Part shown: positions 31,284 through 41,645 of the stretch, in pieces
How the letters are laid out: each line of letters opens with the position of its first letter
Position numbering within the stretch: the first letter of the stretch is position 1
NCBI GenBank assembly: GCA_037042915.1
Contig: CM073202.1
Coordinates: 1,984,001-2,048,000, forward strand
Length of the DNA: 64,000 nt
Reading direction: 5' to 3'
Origin: Auricularia sp. M13
Lineage: Eukaryota; Basidiomycota; Agaricomycetes; Auriculariales; Auriculariaceae
The notes under the pieces: generated by a model
Database searches by the model: none
Told to the model about the DNA's origin: nothing
The model's input: the letters and a program-made list of their open reading frames with translations, nothing else
Position numbers and translations under genes: made by a program

Positions 31284-33353
31284 TCAATCAATGCGCTCCT
31301 TCAACCACTTGAGCAAGCCCTGGGTGCCTGTAATGGATATAAAATGGATGCAATCGAAATATACACTATGGACATACCATCGCGCTCCCATACGCGCCGC
31401 TGTGGGACACGGAAGACATTGCCTTCAACGTGAAACCCAGTGAGCGGCAACAAGCCGAGCAATGGGTTCAACTTTGACAAGATCAGATTAGCACCACCAC
31501 TAAATGAGCGCAACATCGGCAGCGCACCCTTTCAATGTTGTTTTCGCGTACGTCGAGCTCGGTTAACTGCCAGCCCTGCACACCGCTGCCATCCCGGAAT
31601 TGTTGCGCGAGGTCAGCAAACAAATCGGTGTTCTGGTATTGGTTGCCACGCAGCCGCAGAATCTTTAGGCCGCGGCGCAGGATGAGCTCGAGACCCTCGT
31701 ATGTTGATAACTGGTTGTACGAGAGATCGAGTGTTGTCACGGACGGGAACATGCTGCCCAGCGCGAGGAAGATGGGCCGCGATTCGACTCGCCCGCCCTC
31801 TGTCGTGAGTGTGATGGCGTTTGATAGCCCACAGCCCTCGAGCACGAGCTGCTCTAGCCTCGGTAACAGCAGTGCAGAGGCGTTCTCGCCGTTGACGATA
31901 GCGGCCAGTGCAGCGTCTGGTAACACGAACGACTTGTCGAGCCGGCGATTGGAGAGAACTAGCGATCGCAGGTTCGATGAGAAGTCCTGATAGAACACTT
32001 CGACCGGCAGAGTTTGCGGCGGAACAGAGGGTGGCTTGGATGTAGACGCGGAGAGCCCACCTCGTAGCCTCACAGGCTGGCATTCCGGCAACGTGAGCAC
32101 GCCATGGACTGGATCGTACCACTTCGCTAGCGTGTTGGACGGAGAGGGAGACGCAGCGCGGGAAATGGGGGAAGGCGAGGGTGCGCGAGCATCTGCCACA
32201 GCCAGTTTGTCGGCAGCCCTGGTCAAGGCCGCTAGGTCGAAGTCTGCGTCAGGTCGGGCTTCGGGTTCGTCCTCGGGCGGCGCGGTGCTGATACGCCCAC
32301 GGACGCGCGTTCGACGCTCGGCTTCGATCTCCCACTTCTCCTTGATAACGCGCTTGGCTGCAAGGACATGGATGCGGTTGGGCTCGCCCTCGTATGACGC
32401 GATGCGGTCCCCTAGTAAGGATTGAACGCCAGAAAATTCAAGCGGGTTCTCGTCCACGTCGAGCAGCTGCAGAGAAGGGAATATGCGCGAGCGATCGCCA
32501 GAGAGAGCGACGGATGTGGGTCGAAGATTGGACGAGCGCATCCGCAACTCGCGCAACAACGGTAGACGACTGAGAGCTTCGAAAGTCGCGGCACTGGGTC
32601 CAAGAGGGTTATGCGATAAATTCAGCGTATGCAAGCGCGGCAACGGCTGCGTCGTGGATAAGTCCCTGTCGGATATTTCTCCGACAAGCAGGTCGAAGTC
32701 TGGGAGCTGGTTGTTCGCAAGGTTGAGGACAGCGAGGGCGGGAAGGCTGGCAAATGCGGAAGGGAGAGCGCGAATACGGTTCGCGGACAGATCGACGTTG
32801 ACGAGTTCTACCAGGTCGCAGATCGAATCTGGGAGGGATTCTATGTTGTTGCCATGCAGCTGTGATCATAGCTGGCCCTGAGCGAACGAGCTTGCAATGG
32901 TGAGCGGGGACGTACGTCCAGAACGGTAATCGCACCAAAGAGCGAGATCTCGGGAGGGATGGTCGTAATTTCGTTGTTTGCGAGCTTGAGCGTGGTGAGG
33001 TCGCGGGCGCCGTACCAGGAGGAGCCGGAGGAGGCGGCTGAGCTGCTGTCTGGCTGGTTGCGCATGGAATCAGGCACGATGCCCAGGTGGCACTTGAACA
33101 GATAGACAGGCACGGCAGACAGCTGCTTCGCGGACAGGTTCACAGACCCTGGTGCGCGGCGTGAGCAACGGCTCCGCGGGAAGAACAGAACACACTGACC
33201 AGACTGCTGTCCGCGACGGATGATGTCCTCGATAGAGCGCTGGTCGACGGCCTGGATAATTTCGATGTCATCGCTGGCGGCTTTGGTCTTCTGCGCCGCG
33301 CGTTTTGCGGCCTCAGCGCGCTTGAGTGCAATCTGCTCGCGCAGTGTCGACAT
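31284..33353 (-). CDS. LRRC40: Leucine-rich repeat protein, LRRC40-like
   Basis: Start ATG 33351-33353 (MSTLREQIALKRAEA), stop 31284-31286. The N-terminus is a charged helix. LRR units follow from about residue 60 to the C-terminus, for example LTTLKLANNEITTIPPEI, LHGNNIESLPDSICDL, LHTLNLSHNPLGPSA and LTELDVRENNIERV. A low-complexity linker (RAPSPSPISRAASPSPS) divides the repeats into two blocks. The C-terminus (GLLKWLKERID) resembles the end of animal LRRC40. Introns are placed near 33148-33199, 32866-32920 and just before the last exon at 31325; one more is likely near 31520. Function in fungi is unknown; LRR proteins of this type are binding scaffolds. It is the first host gene next to the transposon island and has a 50-bp divergent gap to the next gene. 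Confidence 0.75.
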
Positions 33354-33403
33354 GGAGCAGTCAAAGACGCGGGTGGCGGAGTTTTCGCGGTCAGCGCACG
33401 GCC
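33354..33403. promoter_or_regulatory. 50-bp gap between divergent start codons
   Basis: The LRRC40-like gene starts at 33353 (-) and the unknown gene at 33404 (+). No room exists for two separate core promoters and leaders, so the transcripts must overlap at their 5' ends or one annotated start is wrong. Confidence 0.5.
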
Positions 33404-35515
33404 ATGCAGCAAGAGCCAGCTCCGTACCAGGCGCCGGCGCACAAGCATGCGCACCATCTGCACTCGATCCCGCCGCGCGAGAAGAGCACAAGGACGCTCA
33501 TCCTGGACCATCTGCTCTGGATGCACGCCAGCGCCCGCTTCGATGCCCGGGAACGCGACTCGCCCGCCCAGTGCGACCCGTTCGCAGTACCCTACGGCCC
33601 CGACGCCCGCCAGACAGCCCACCGCACCGCCCACCAGCACCCGCGTCCGCCTTCCGCAGCAGCTCAGGAATCCAACGCCAAGGCTGAAGGGCTCGAGAAG
33701 GTCCTCTGCGCGATGTTGCAGCAGCAGCCAGACACTGGCAACACCACCCAGGCCACCCTTCCCAACGGCGTCCGTCTTAGGCTCGCACTGGGCACTCTCA
33801 TTAACGAGCTCTTTGCTGGCGGCCAATCCACCAGCCATTCCACGGTCAACATGCCGCCGGCGTTCGATTCGTGGGGCGGCTATTCCTCCTCCACACTCCC
33901 AGCGCCAATAGTGCCGCTGGTACATATCTCGTCCTACAACGCGCTCTCTGCTACCGCGCTTTCGTCTGCAGTCGCGTCTAGTCCTCTCAGAGCACCAAGC
34001 GTGATATCCCATTATGAGCTGCCCGTCAGTCTCCGCCCGCATGAGTGTTTCGGTCTGAAACTCACATCAATACAGTCTCCGTCCATGCCCTTCAATGTGC
34101 ATGGCATGAACTACGTGCGTGCAAGCTTTCCGGAACCCAGGCATGGCACATAACATTGCTTCAGATGACCTCGCCGCGCGCGACTCCGTCGACGTACAAA
34201 GTTTTTGGACGCACGCGCCATTTGTACCAGCAGGGCGCGGCTGCTGGTACTGCTCAGGATTATCGATGCCATCGCCACCTGATTCCCAGCTGCGAAGCGT
34301 GCGGCAAACAGCTCACCCCCGTCGTCGTCTCGATTGGCTCAGGACTCATGCACCCTCAATCCTCGACACACCCCTTCCCGTTCCGCTCTCCCAAGCACCG
34401 TCGAGCATACACCAGCCGTCTTGCCGACCTTATTCCACCATTCCTGCGCCTTTCTGCGCTCGTCGCGACGGAGCTAGCGCGCGAAGCCATGCAAGCGCGC
34501 GAACGCGCCAGCGAAAGCTCGTCAAGTACATCGCAGGGCGAACCCGATGCGTCCCCGCGCTCGCCAGTATCCCCATTGGACCCGCCAGAGGGAGACGCCG
34601 ACACGGCAGACGCGCGCTCGCGGACCGAGATGAGCGGCGAGACAGAGTTGACGCTCCAAGCGTTCCCCACGCGCAACTGGTACGCGCTGGCCGCCAATCT
34701 TTTCACCCTCGCCGTGCTCGAGGGGTACCTGATCCGTGGCTGGCGCGGCCCCGACGTGAGCGACTCACTCTCCTGCTCCTCCCCTCCCGACCCTACAGGG
34801 GCTGATAAACAAAACGCTTGTTTGCACAGGGGGCGGAAGTCGTACTGCAAATAGGCTTGGGGCAGAATCCTGACGAGGGCAGCCTTGATGGGTTAGAGGC
34901 GTCGTGTTACGACCCAGATGGCATGCCATCTTTGGCAGACGCGGCCAAAGCCCTCTTCGGCGGTCTTATGGACGAGGATAGCTTGGGCAACTCGCGATCG
35001 TCTGCTCCCACGACGGCGGAAGGGTACGCCTATCGCGACGAGATGAACGCGCGCATGTCCGAGGCAAGTCAGGATTCTCAAGTTTCATTTCCAATTTTCT
35101 CTCTGAACGAGCTCCTCTAGTTCTTCTCCGTTGCTCCTCATACGCCGAACCTAGCGACGCATCTGGACGCGTTGGTCGCAGCGTATCCGATGGAACGCAT
35201 GGAAAACCTCGCGCTTCACTACTGCAAAGCCGTCGCGCGCTGGCGCGGCAAACCGGAGCTGGAAACGGTGCGCAGCTCCCTCCTCGGTGTTGACAAGTCT
35301 TTTTCATGCCGGATGTCCGCTGTGTGTAGTACCAGAAGGATGTTTCACAAACAACGGTCCCTCCGAGCATCCACGAATTTTTCGTCGTCAAGGACCCAGC
35401 ACAAGTCAGTCGCGCCCAGAAGCGCAAGCGCAGCATGGGCGAGATGCCCGCACCGCGCAAGCGGCCTGTCGTCGCCCCAGAAGAGGAAGACTGGGTTGGT
35501 CCGTATGGTGTTTGA
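33404..35515 (+). CDS. Conserved-looking fungal protein of unknown function
   Basis: Start ATG 33404 (MQQEPAPYQAPAHKHA), stop 35513-35515. The N-terminus contains KSTRTLILDHLLWMHASARF; the middle has a helical block (EKVLCAMLQQQ, then LRLALGTLINELF) and CHRHLIPSCEACGKQL with a Cys/His set (C-x6-C-x2-C). A segment with NWYALAANLFTLAVLEGYL may be a helix or a weak membrane segment, and the C-terminus is basic (RAQKRKRSMGEMPAPRKRP), a likely nuclear signal. Introns: about 34111-34166, about 34759-34829, a GC-AG intron at about 35065-35119, and about 35269-35331. I do not recognise the family. A nuclear role is suggested only by the basic tail. Confidence 0.65.
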
Positions 35516-35927
35516 TCTCGGTGAGTGGGAACCGCGCGCTTTTATATCTAGCTTTCTTGCTGCCTATCTCGAGATATGTGTACGATGTAGGGAATGTGTA
35601 TAATAAGTGTAAAATTGGTGTGATAAGAGAGCGGATTTGCATTCCCATGTCTACGTTTAAGATACATAGCTGCAGAGCAGCGGTGAAAATACAGACGGAT
35701 ACGAACAAGCAGAGCACGAGGTGGGAGACGAAGGAAACCAGAAGTCCGCAAAACAATGCTCCAGATAGATAAAGGGGAAAGACGACGAGGACTGGGGTGG
35801 AGGGATTGGAGGGTGGGAGAGTGAGACGTTTTAAAGCGCAGTAAGAGACAGAGGGGGTCGCGTTATAGTCGTGTAGAGAGATTATAAAACAGAAATAAAA
35901 GCGCTCGCGCGACTACGAGGGAGAGCA
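35516..35927. other. Convergent 3' regions, no gene
   Basis: Lies between the stops of a plus-strand and a minus-strand gene; AT-richer, purine-rich near 35770-35880. Presumably both 3' untranslated regions. Confidence 0.6.
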
Positions 35928-38462
35928 TCACAGTACAAGTCCACGGTTCGGTGTCCACTCGTCGCGGTCACCGCTCCCGCCGCCGCCAGGGCCGGATCCG
36001 GAGGGGTCGAACTCGCCCGCTGGGTTGTCCCCGTCATCGTTGAGCCGCCTGCACTCAACGCCGCCTTCAGAGCGTACTTGGTCAGGACCATCAGTCTGCA
36101 GTTGCGTGTAAATGGACATGGACTCACGATGCCTGTTCAAAGCATCCATGCGCGCAAAGGTCTTGCCACAGCCGTCGCACGTGTAGGGCCGTATGTTGAG
36201 GTGGAGCGCCTCGTGCCGCTTGCAGTCGTGCTGGCGAGCGAAACCTTTCTCGCAACCGGGCCACTTGCACTTGAAGGGCCGCTCTTCGTTGTGCGAGCGC
36301 AGGTGACCTGGGCGAGGGCAATCATTCAGCCACCGAGCGCGATAATATTAAGACGAATTCGTACCTTTCAAGTTGAAGTGCCTCGTGAATGTGCTGCCGC
36401 ACCCAGGAACGGGGCAAACGAAGTTGGCCTCAGATTTCCGGCGACTGCTGCTAGCGTTGGCAGTGGCGGGAGTGGTGACATGCGGGCGCGACACCGTGGC
36501 TCCCACGTCCAACCCCATGCCCGGCAAAACATCAGCCGGGTGCCGCGGAGACGCTGACGGCGAGGGATAGGGCGACGCGCGTGCAGACGAGGACAGCGAA
36601 CTGCCGCGCTCATGTCCACCCCTGGAGGATGGGCGGCGCCGCGGGCTGCTGAGCAGACGAGGATCGCTCGGGGCAAGTGATCCGTCAGGAGTGGTGATGC
36701 TGCGGACCAGGTCGTGACTCCCGTCAGGCAGGTAGATGGGGCGCCCGCTGAAATCCTCCGAGCGCACATTCCGCCGGTGGGCTCCGCGGCGGATACCCAC
36801 GTCAAGCAGGTCAGGGGTGCTGTCGTCAAACGCATGCATGCGGTACTGCGCGCCGCCCATGAGCTGGTCGGCGCCGACGTTGTAGACGCCCGGATCGCGG
36901 GAGAGAACATCATTGGGATCGACTGTGCCTTGATAACCCATTCCGCCCAAACCAGATGATGTGACGTTTAATCCCAGACCGCCCATGGGCCCGAAGCCAG
37001 CGTTCGACATCATCTGGCCACCGCCGCTGCCGCCGCAATTGTTGGGCGCGTTCGGACCCCAGTTCGGGGGGTTGAGCGATGTGTCGGAACGCGAACGATG
37101 ACGGATCGAGCTGTTGGCGTATAACATGTTTGCACCCGGACCGACCCCAGCACCGTAGGGTGGCTGGAAACCGAGGTTGAGGTTGACCAAGCCGGTGGAG
37201 AGGTCAGATCCTCGCGGGAAGTTGGACGGCGGCAGCGCCGGCGAGTTGGTGAGCGAGTGCGAGAGGCGGACGGACTCGTCTGAGGGGTGCCGGAAGTGCT
37301 GGAGAGGGGTGCCGTTGCGCATGGGGAGCATCGAGGGCGAGCCATGGGGCTGGGGGTTCGAGTGCGGCATGTTCCAGAGGTGGGAAGAGTCGACTTCCAT
37401 GCCAGTGTTCTGGCCGGCGAGAGAGGCTTGTGGTGGGGGCCTGGGAGACGAGGATTGAGCGGCAAAGTGCTGCTGCTGCTGACGATCTTTAAACTGTGTG
37501 TGAGCATCGCCTCGACGAACGAGCAAGCGGTGCTCGCGCGGGATTTTATTTCACGCACCTTGCACATCGGCAGCACCGCCTGGCTGGACACCGCCCTGGC
37601 TGCTCTGGTTCTGATTGAGTGCGTTTTGCTGGTTGAGGTTGTGCAGGACATGTTGGAAGGCAACGGTGTTGGCCACGCCGCCGGAGATGGGCGTCGACGG
37701 GACAATGTTGATGTCGATCCCCGCCTGACCCGGAAGCAGATGGGATGGCTTCTGGTCCGGGGGGTAGAGACCGGTCTGTGCGCTGGGCGACTCGCTTGGG
37801 ATGAGGAGCGCGGGGGGTGAGTGGGTCTTGAGCTGGGGCGAGGTGGGCGGCGAGGGCGCGGTGGTGGAGAACTGGGGAGCGGCGGGCGAGTCGTGCGACG
37901 GGAGCTGATTGAAGACGGGCATGGGCGAGTGGTGGGAGTGCAGCGAGGAGACGGACGAGCCACGGCTGTGGATGCTGCCCGCGGGCGCTGCGGGGTCGTT
38001 GTGGGCGCTGGCGGGCGAGGAGCCGGGCTCTGAGATGTCTCCGTGGAAGCTGTAGGGCGAGTGGGCGTGCTGGTGGTGCTGCTGCTTGGAGTCTGCGGGC
38101 GTGAAGGAGAGCGAAATGGCATAGGGCGGCTCGCTGCCAGGCTGGAGGTCGAGGTCGGCAAGGACGTCGGGCTGGAGCGAGCCGTGCTCGAAGAACTGGA
38201 GATGGTTGAAGTCGGAGGGGGACGCGTCGACGTCAAAGTCCGTCGGGTTGTAGTCGTCCTGGAGCACGGAGAACTGGGCGCCGTCGGCGTCGTGCGGCCA
38301 GCCGGCAGAGTCGGGGTTCGAGCCGTACGAGCCGGCATACGACGGCGCATAGTCCTGCGGCGTCGCTCTGCCCGATCCTGCGCGATCCCAGCTGGACGCG
38401 GCGATCGGGATCGGGGCCGGCGCCGACGCTGCCGACTCTGGCGAGGGGGCGTTCGAGGTCAT
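35928..38462 (-). CDS. CRZ1: CRZ1-like C2H2 zinc-finger transcription factor
   Basis: Start ATG 38460-38462 (MTSNAPSPESAAS), stop 35928-35930, introns near 37498-37561, 36307-36364 and 36075-36125. The long N-terminal region is Ser/Pro/Gln-rich with a polyglutamine-like patch after KDR, as expected of a calcineurin-regulated activation domain. C2H2 fingers near the C-terminus are CPVPGCGSTFTRHFNLKGH, CKWPGCEKGFARQHDCKRH and CDGCGKTFARMDALNRH; their order and linkers (NEERPFKC) match Crz1/Prz1. In fungi dephosphorylation by calcineurin sends this factor to the nucleus to activate calcium and cell-wall stress genes. No exact PxIxIT docking motif was located with confidence. An in-frame upstream ATG at 38762 exists but would overlap the divergent gene, so the shorter start is preferred. 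Confidence 0.85.
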
Positions 38463-38617
38463 GACGGGCGACGTGCAGCAGGGGCGGGCGACGGCGGCGG
38501 CGGCGGCGACGGGGGCGGGGCGGGTTACTACGGAGGGGGATAGAGAAGAGAGAGAGAAACAAGGTTTCCGCTTGGGCCGCTTTGCCTGGCTTGCCCTTTC
38601 TCCGCCCGCGCTGACAA
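38463..38617. promoter_or_regulatory. Divergent promoter between CRZ1-like and IRC21-like genes
   Basis: 155 bp separates the two start codons. It contains a GA-rich stretch (gagaagagagagagaaac near 38544) and GC-rich repeats of ggcg; no TATA box. Confidence 0.5.
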
Positions 38618-39386
38618 ATGTCTTTTCTCTCGTCCTGGTTTGCTGCTGCCCCTGCGTCGTCGCCGACGGCAGCGGGGACGCCGTCGGCGGCGGCTGCCTC
38701 AGCATCGGTCCCCGCGTCGGCGTCGGCGGCGGAGCGGCGTCTGCCGGCGGCGCCAACGGCACAACACTCCGCTCCGGCTCCGACGTTCAGCGTCGACGCG
38801 CCGTCTGACGGCGACGATAACGATAACGACAACGACACCGACGATGATGATGACGCCCCGCCCAGCTTCCCCATGCCCGGCAGCATACAGCGCGCCGCCG
38901 GGCTCGCGCTCCCGCCCAGCACGACAAAGGTGCCGGCAAAGCCGCGCAAGAAGGTAGCGCTCGCGCCCGGCCACAGCTCGCTCGATTGGGCGAATCTCAC
39001 ATCATCAGGTGTTGATCTCAGAGTGCGCGTCAAGCTTAAGCCCAGAGACACAGGCGCCGCTGACCGTATGCCTGCTCAGGGCGTGCCCACGCTTCTCCGG
39101 GTGACGCCGACGATGCTCAAGCAGCACCGCTCCCGCGACGACGCCTGGACGGCCATCAACGGAAAGGTCTACAACATCACGCCCTACCTCGACTACCACC
39201 CCGGCGGCGTCCAGGAGCTCATGCGCGTGGCGGGTCGTGATGGAACCAAGCTATTTGGTCCGCCGGAGCTTACCACTACCGCATACACTCTGCTCACGCC
39301 CGCTCGTCGCAGCCCTCACCCACGACTGGATCTCGGCCGACATGATGCTGTCGGAGTGCACGGTGGGATACATGGTGCGGGAGTAG
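38618..39386 (+). CDS. IRC21: Cytochrome b5-domain protein, IRC21/CYB5R4 N-terminus type
   Basis: Start ATG 38618 (MSFLSSWFAAAPASS), stop ending 39386. The N-terminal 70 residues are Ala/Ser-rich and then acidic. A short conserved block GHSSLDWANLTSSGVDLRG precedes the cytochrome b5 fold: DDAWTAINGKVYNITPYLDY, then the heme-ligand motif HPGG and RVAGRDGTKLF. The second heme His is in THDWISADMML in the last exon. Introns lie at about 39022-39080 (phase 0, GTGCGC..CAG) and about 39254-39309 (GTCCGC..CAG, an unusual donor). It has no flavin domain, so it is the stand-alone heme form as in yeast Irc21. A soluble electron-transfer role is inferred. Confidence 0.85.
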
Positions 39387-39576
39387 CAGCTAGGATAGAG
39401 TGTAGCCATAGATATTGTCGATCGTAATTGCGCGCAGCGGTCGCGCGGCGGACCGGAAGCGGAACACTGGAAGCACTTTCTGAACCCCGCCAGCATCGCG
39501 TCTCTTAACCCCCCTCCGTCAAGACCCCCGGACGCTGCCCCATCGTCGCCGCCAGCACGCGTCCACCAGCCCCGCC

Positions 39577-41079
39577 ATGTCCGCAGTGTCCGCCCCGTCC
39601 CCGTCCCCGTCGTCCGCGACGATGCCGACCGCCAGCATGCAGCCGAGCCCCGCAACGAGCGCGTCAGAGACCGTGGCCGACGCCGCCGAGCGCGCCCACG
39701 CCCCGCACGCCATGGACCGTCTCGTGGCGGACGTCAAGATAGCCGAGGTGCGTGTCCCGTCCGCGTCGCGGCCGCCAGCGCGGGCGTGCATCGTGGCAGC
39801 CGCCGGCTTCTTGTCACTGCCGATGCCCATCAGCAACGCGCCTCGGCTAAATGCCCTGGACGCGCGCGCGTCTCAGAGTCCGCTGCTGCCCCCGCGCCGC
39901 TGCAGAGCCCGTCGCCCGGGCCGTGCGTGTGTCTGTGTCGAGCCAAGCGCTGACTGGCCTGTCTTATCTCGTCAGCTGACCCGTGCCCTCCGCGCCGGCC
40001 TCGCCTACGCGTCGTTCAAGGCCCACCACGGCGTCGTCCGCCTCACCATCGACGACCTCGAGCGCGACCTCGCCGACAAGGCCGCTGCTAACGCGTCCAG
40101 CACCGCCTCGCTCAAGCGCCGCGCCCCGCCGACTTCCATGGGCCCGCCGGTATCCCCGTCGCCGTCGCTCTACAATTCCGTCCTCGCCTCGCCGCCGCCT
40201 GCCAAACGCGCTCGCCATGCCCATCCGAACGCGCTTCTGCCGCCTAGAGCCTCACCGCGCAGCTCACTGCGTTCCCAGGCCGCGAGATCGCCCAGGAACG
40301 CCGCCCAGCGCCCGTCGCACCGCGCAGACGCCATCGCTGGCTCGTCCTCACAGCCTAGCGAGCCGGACGCGATCAGCGCTGCGGCCACCCTCACATCGCT
40401 GCTCCTGACCTCTAGGAGCCCCAGATCGGCTCCAGTCTCCCGCACTTCCTCGATAGCGTCCTCGTCCCAGCATACTCTCCTCGCCGGCTCCTCTCAGGGC
40501 AGCCGTCTCGACGACCCGTTGCCCGTCTCACCGTTTCAGCGCACAAACACGCCGCCGCCGAATCGCAAGACGGACGACGTCAAGGAGGCAGCCGAGCTCA
40601 TGCTGTACCTTGCCACCTCGCCTTCGCCCGCCCAGGTCCACTCCAAGGCCGCGTCCAACAAGGACAGGGTGGCGGGAACGGCACGCGTGCTCTTTCCGGG
40701 CGCGCCAAGCGCGTCGAACAGCGCGTCGAACGCGCCTGGCTCGCCTCTGAGGCACTCATCTACCGCGGCTGCACCACAGTCTCCGCCGTCCACGTCTAGG
40801 TCGTTTTCCCCGGCCAGAACGCCGTCTCAGTCGACGTCTCATCTTCTGACTCCAAAGTCGGCCGGGTTCAATATCAACGACTATATCAACGTGTCTCCGT
40901 CACCGTCTGCCCCGCCACCGTCCTACTTCGCCTCGGGCTCTTCTGGTTACCGGCCGAACATGGCAGCCAGAAGGCTATTCGAAGAGGAGACGAGTGCCGC
41001 GTCCTCTCAGCGCCGCAACATGTTCGGTGAGGAGCCGACTGGTCTCGCGGCGGGTATCGACCTCGTCAACGCTGCCTGA
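39577..41079 (+). CDS. Whi5/Nrm1-like G1/S transcription regulator (probable)
   Basis: Start ATG 39577 (MSAVSAPSPSPSSA), stop 41077-41079. One long intron (about 39751-39975) joins KIAE to LTRALRAGLAYASFKAHHG, which resembles the short Whi5/Nrm1 domain (a Leu-rich helix ending in a basic/His turn). The rest is disordered, with many Ser-Pro sites (PVSPSPSL, RSPRS, FSPARTPSQS), as expected of a CDK target. It also contains EAAELMLYLATSPSPA and FNINDYINVSPSPSAP, motifs I associate with fungal Whi5/Nrm1 proteins. Such proteins bind SBF/MBF factors and repress G1/S genes until phosphorylated. The assignment rests on short motifs, so it is probable rather than certain. It follows the IRC21-like gene by 190 bp on the same strand. 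Confidence 0.6.
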   Translation: MSAVSAPSPSPSSATMPTASMQPSPATSASETVADAAERAHAPHAMDRLVADVKIAEVRVPSASRPPARACIVAAAGFLSLPMPISNAPRLNALDARASQSPLLPPRRCRARRPGRACVCVEPSADWPVLSRQLTRALRAGLAYASFKAHHGVVRLTIDDLERDLADKAAANASSTASLKRRAPPTSMGPPVSPSPSLYNSVLASPPPAKRARHAHPNALLPPRASPRSSLRSQAARSPRNAAQRPSHRADAIAGSSSQPSEPDAISAAATLTSLLLTSRSPRSAPVSRTSSIASSSQHTLLAGSSQGSRLDDPLPVSPFQRTNTPPPNRKTDDVKEAAELMLYLATSPSPAQVHSKAASNKDRVAGTARVLFPGAPSASNSASNAPGSPLRHSSTAAAPQSPPSTSRSFSPARTPSQSTSHLLTPKSAGFNINDYINVSPSPSAPPPSYFASGSSGYRPNMAARRLFEEETSAASSQRRNMFGEEPTGLAAGIDLVNAA

Positions 41080-41645
41080 TCCATGTGATTGCGCTCGCAC
41101 GCACCGTACGTGCCTGCGATCGCGTTGCAGGCTCATTTCATCTCATCTCTCATCTCTCGCGTTCTGCATCTGTTGCTTGACTTATCACCAACCGGACTCG
41201 AATGTGAACCTAGTATATGCTCTCCACGACTGTCTCGGCCGAAGCATTGCGCGAACCGCGCAACAACTTTGGCCATTTCGCCGCGTCTCATTTCGCTGTC
41301 CATCTGTAGTTCATTTCTCTTGCTGTCCGTGTGTGTGTCGTCCCTATCCCTCGCCGCGGCCTCGCGGTAGTTTACCCTCAATGCCGACCCTCACTGCGCC
41401 GCCTCCTCTTCCCGTCGCTTGTGATATTCATCCGCCTCAGGTCGCGCCTACCCTTACGACACGGCACGGCTCCTTACGTTTATGAAGTAAACCTCGGGTC
41501 TTCGTCTCTGTCCTGTCCTCTGCTCGCTGGTGTTGTACGTTATCTCCCCGTCCCCGTCGTCGTCTGTCGTCTCGCTTGATTTTGTAACAGTGGAGCGTTG
41601 AATGCTTTGCGTATACGTATACACTCTCGGTTTTGTTCTTCATCT
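41080..41645. other. Convergent 3' regions, no gene
   Basis: Pyrimidine-rich non-coding DNA between the Whi5-like gene (+) and the PrpF-like gene (-). Short open segments on both strands have no coding character. Confidence 0.6.

Noticed and set aside
36348-38350. Long overlapping minus-strand frame at 37010-38350 (446 codons)
   Set aside because: A shifted-frame shadow of the CRZ1-like gene; only the other frame carries the zinc fingers and consistent introns.
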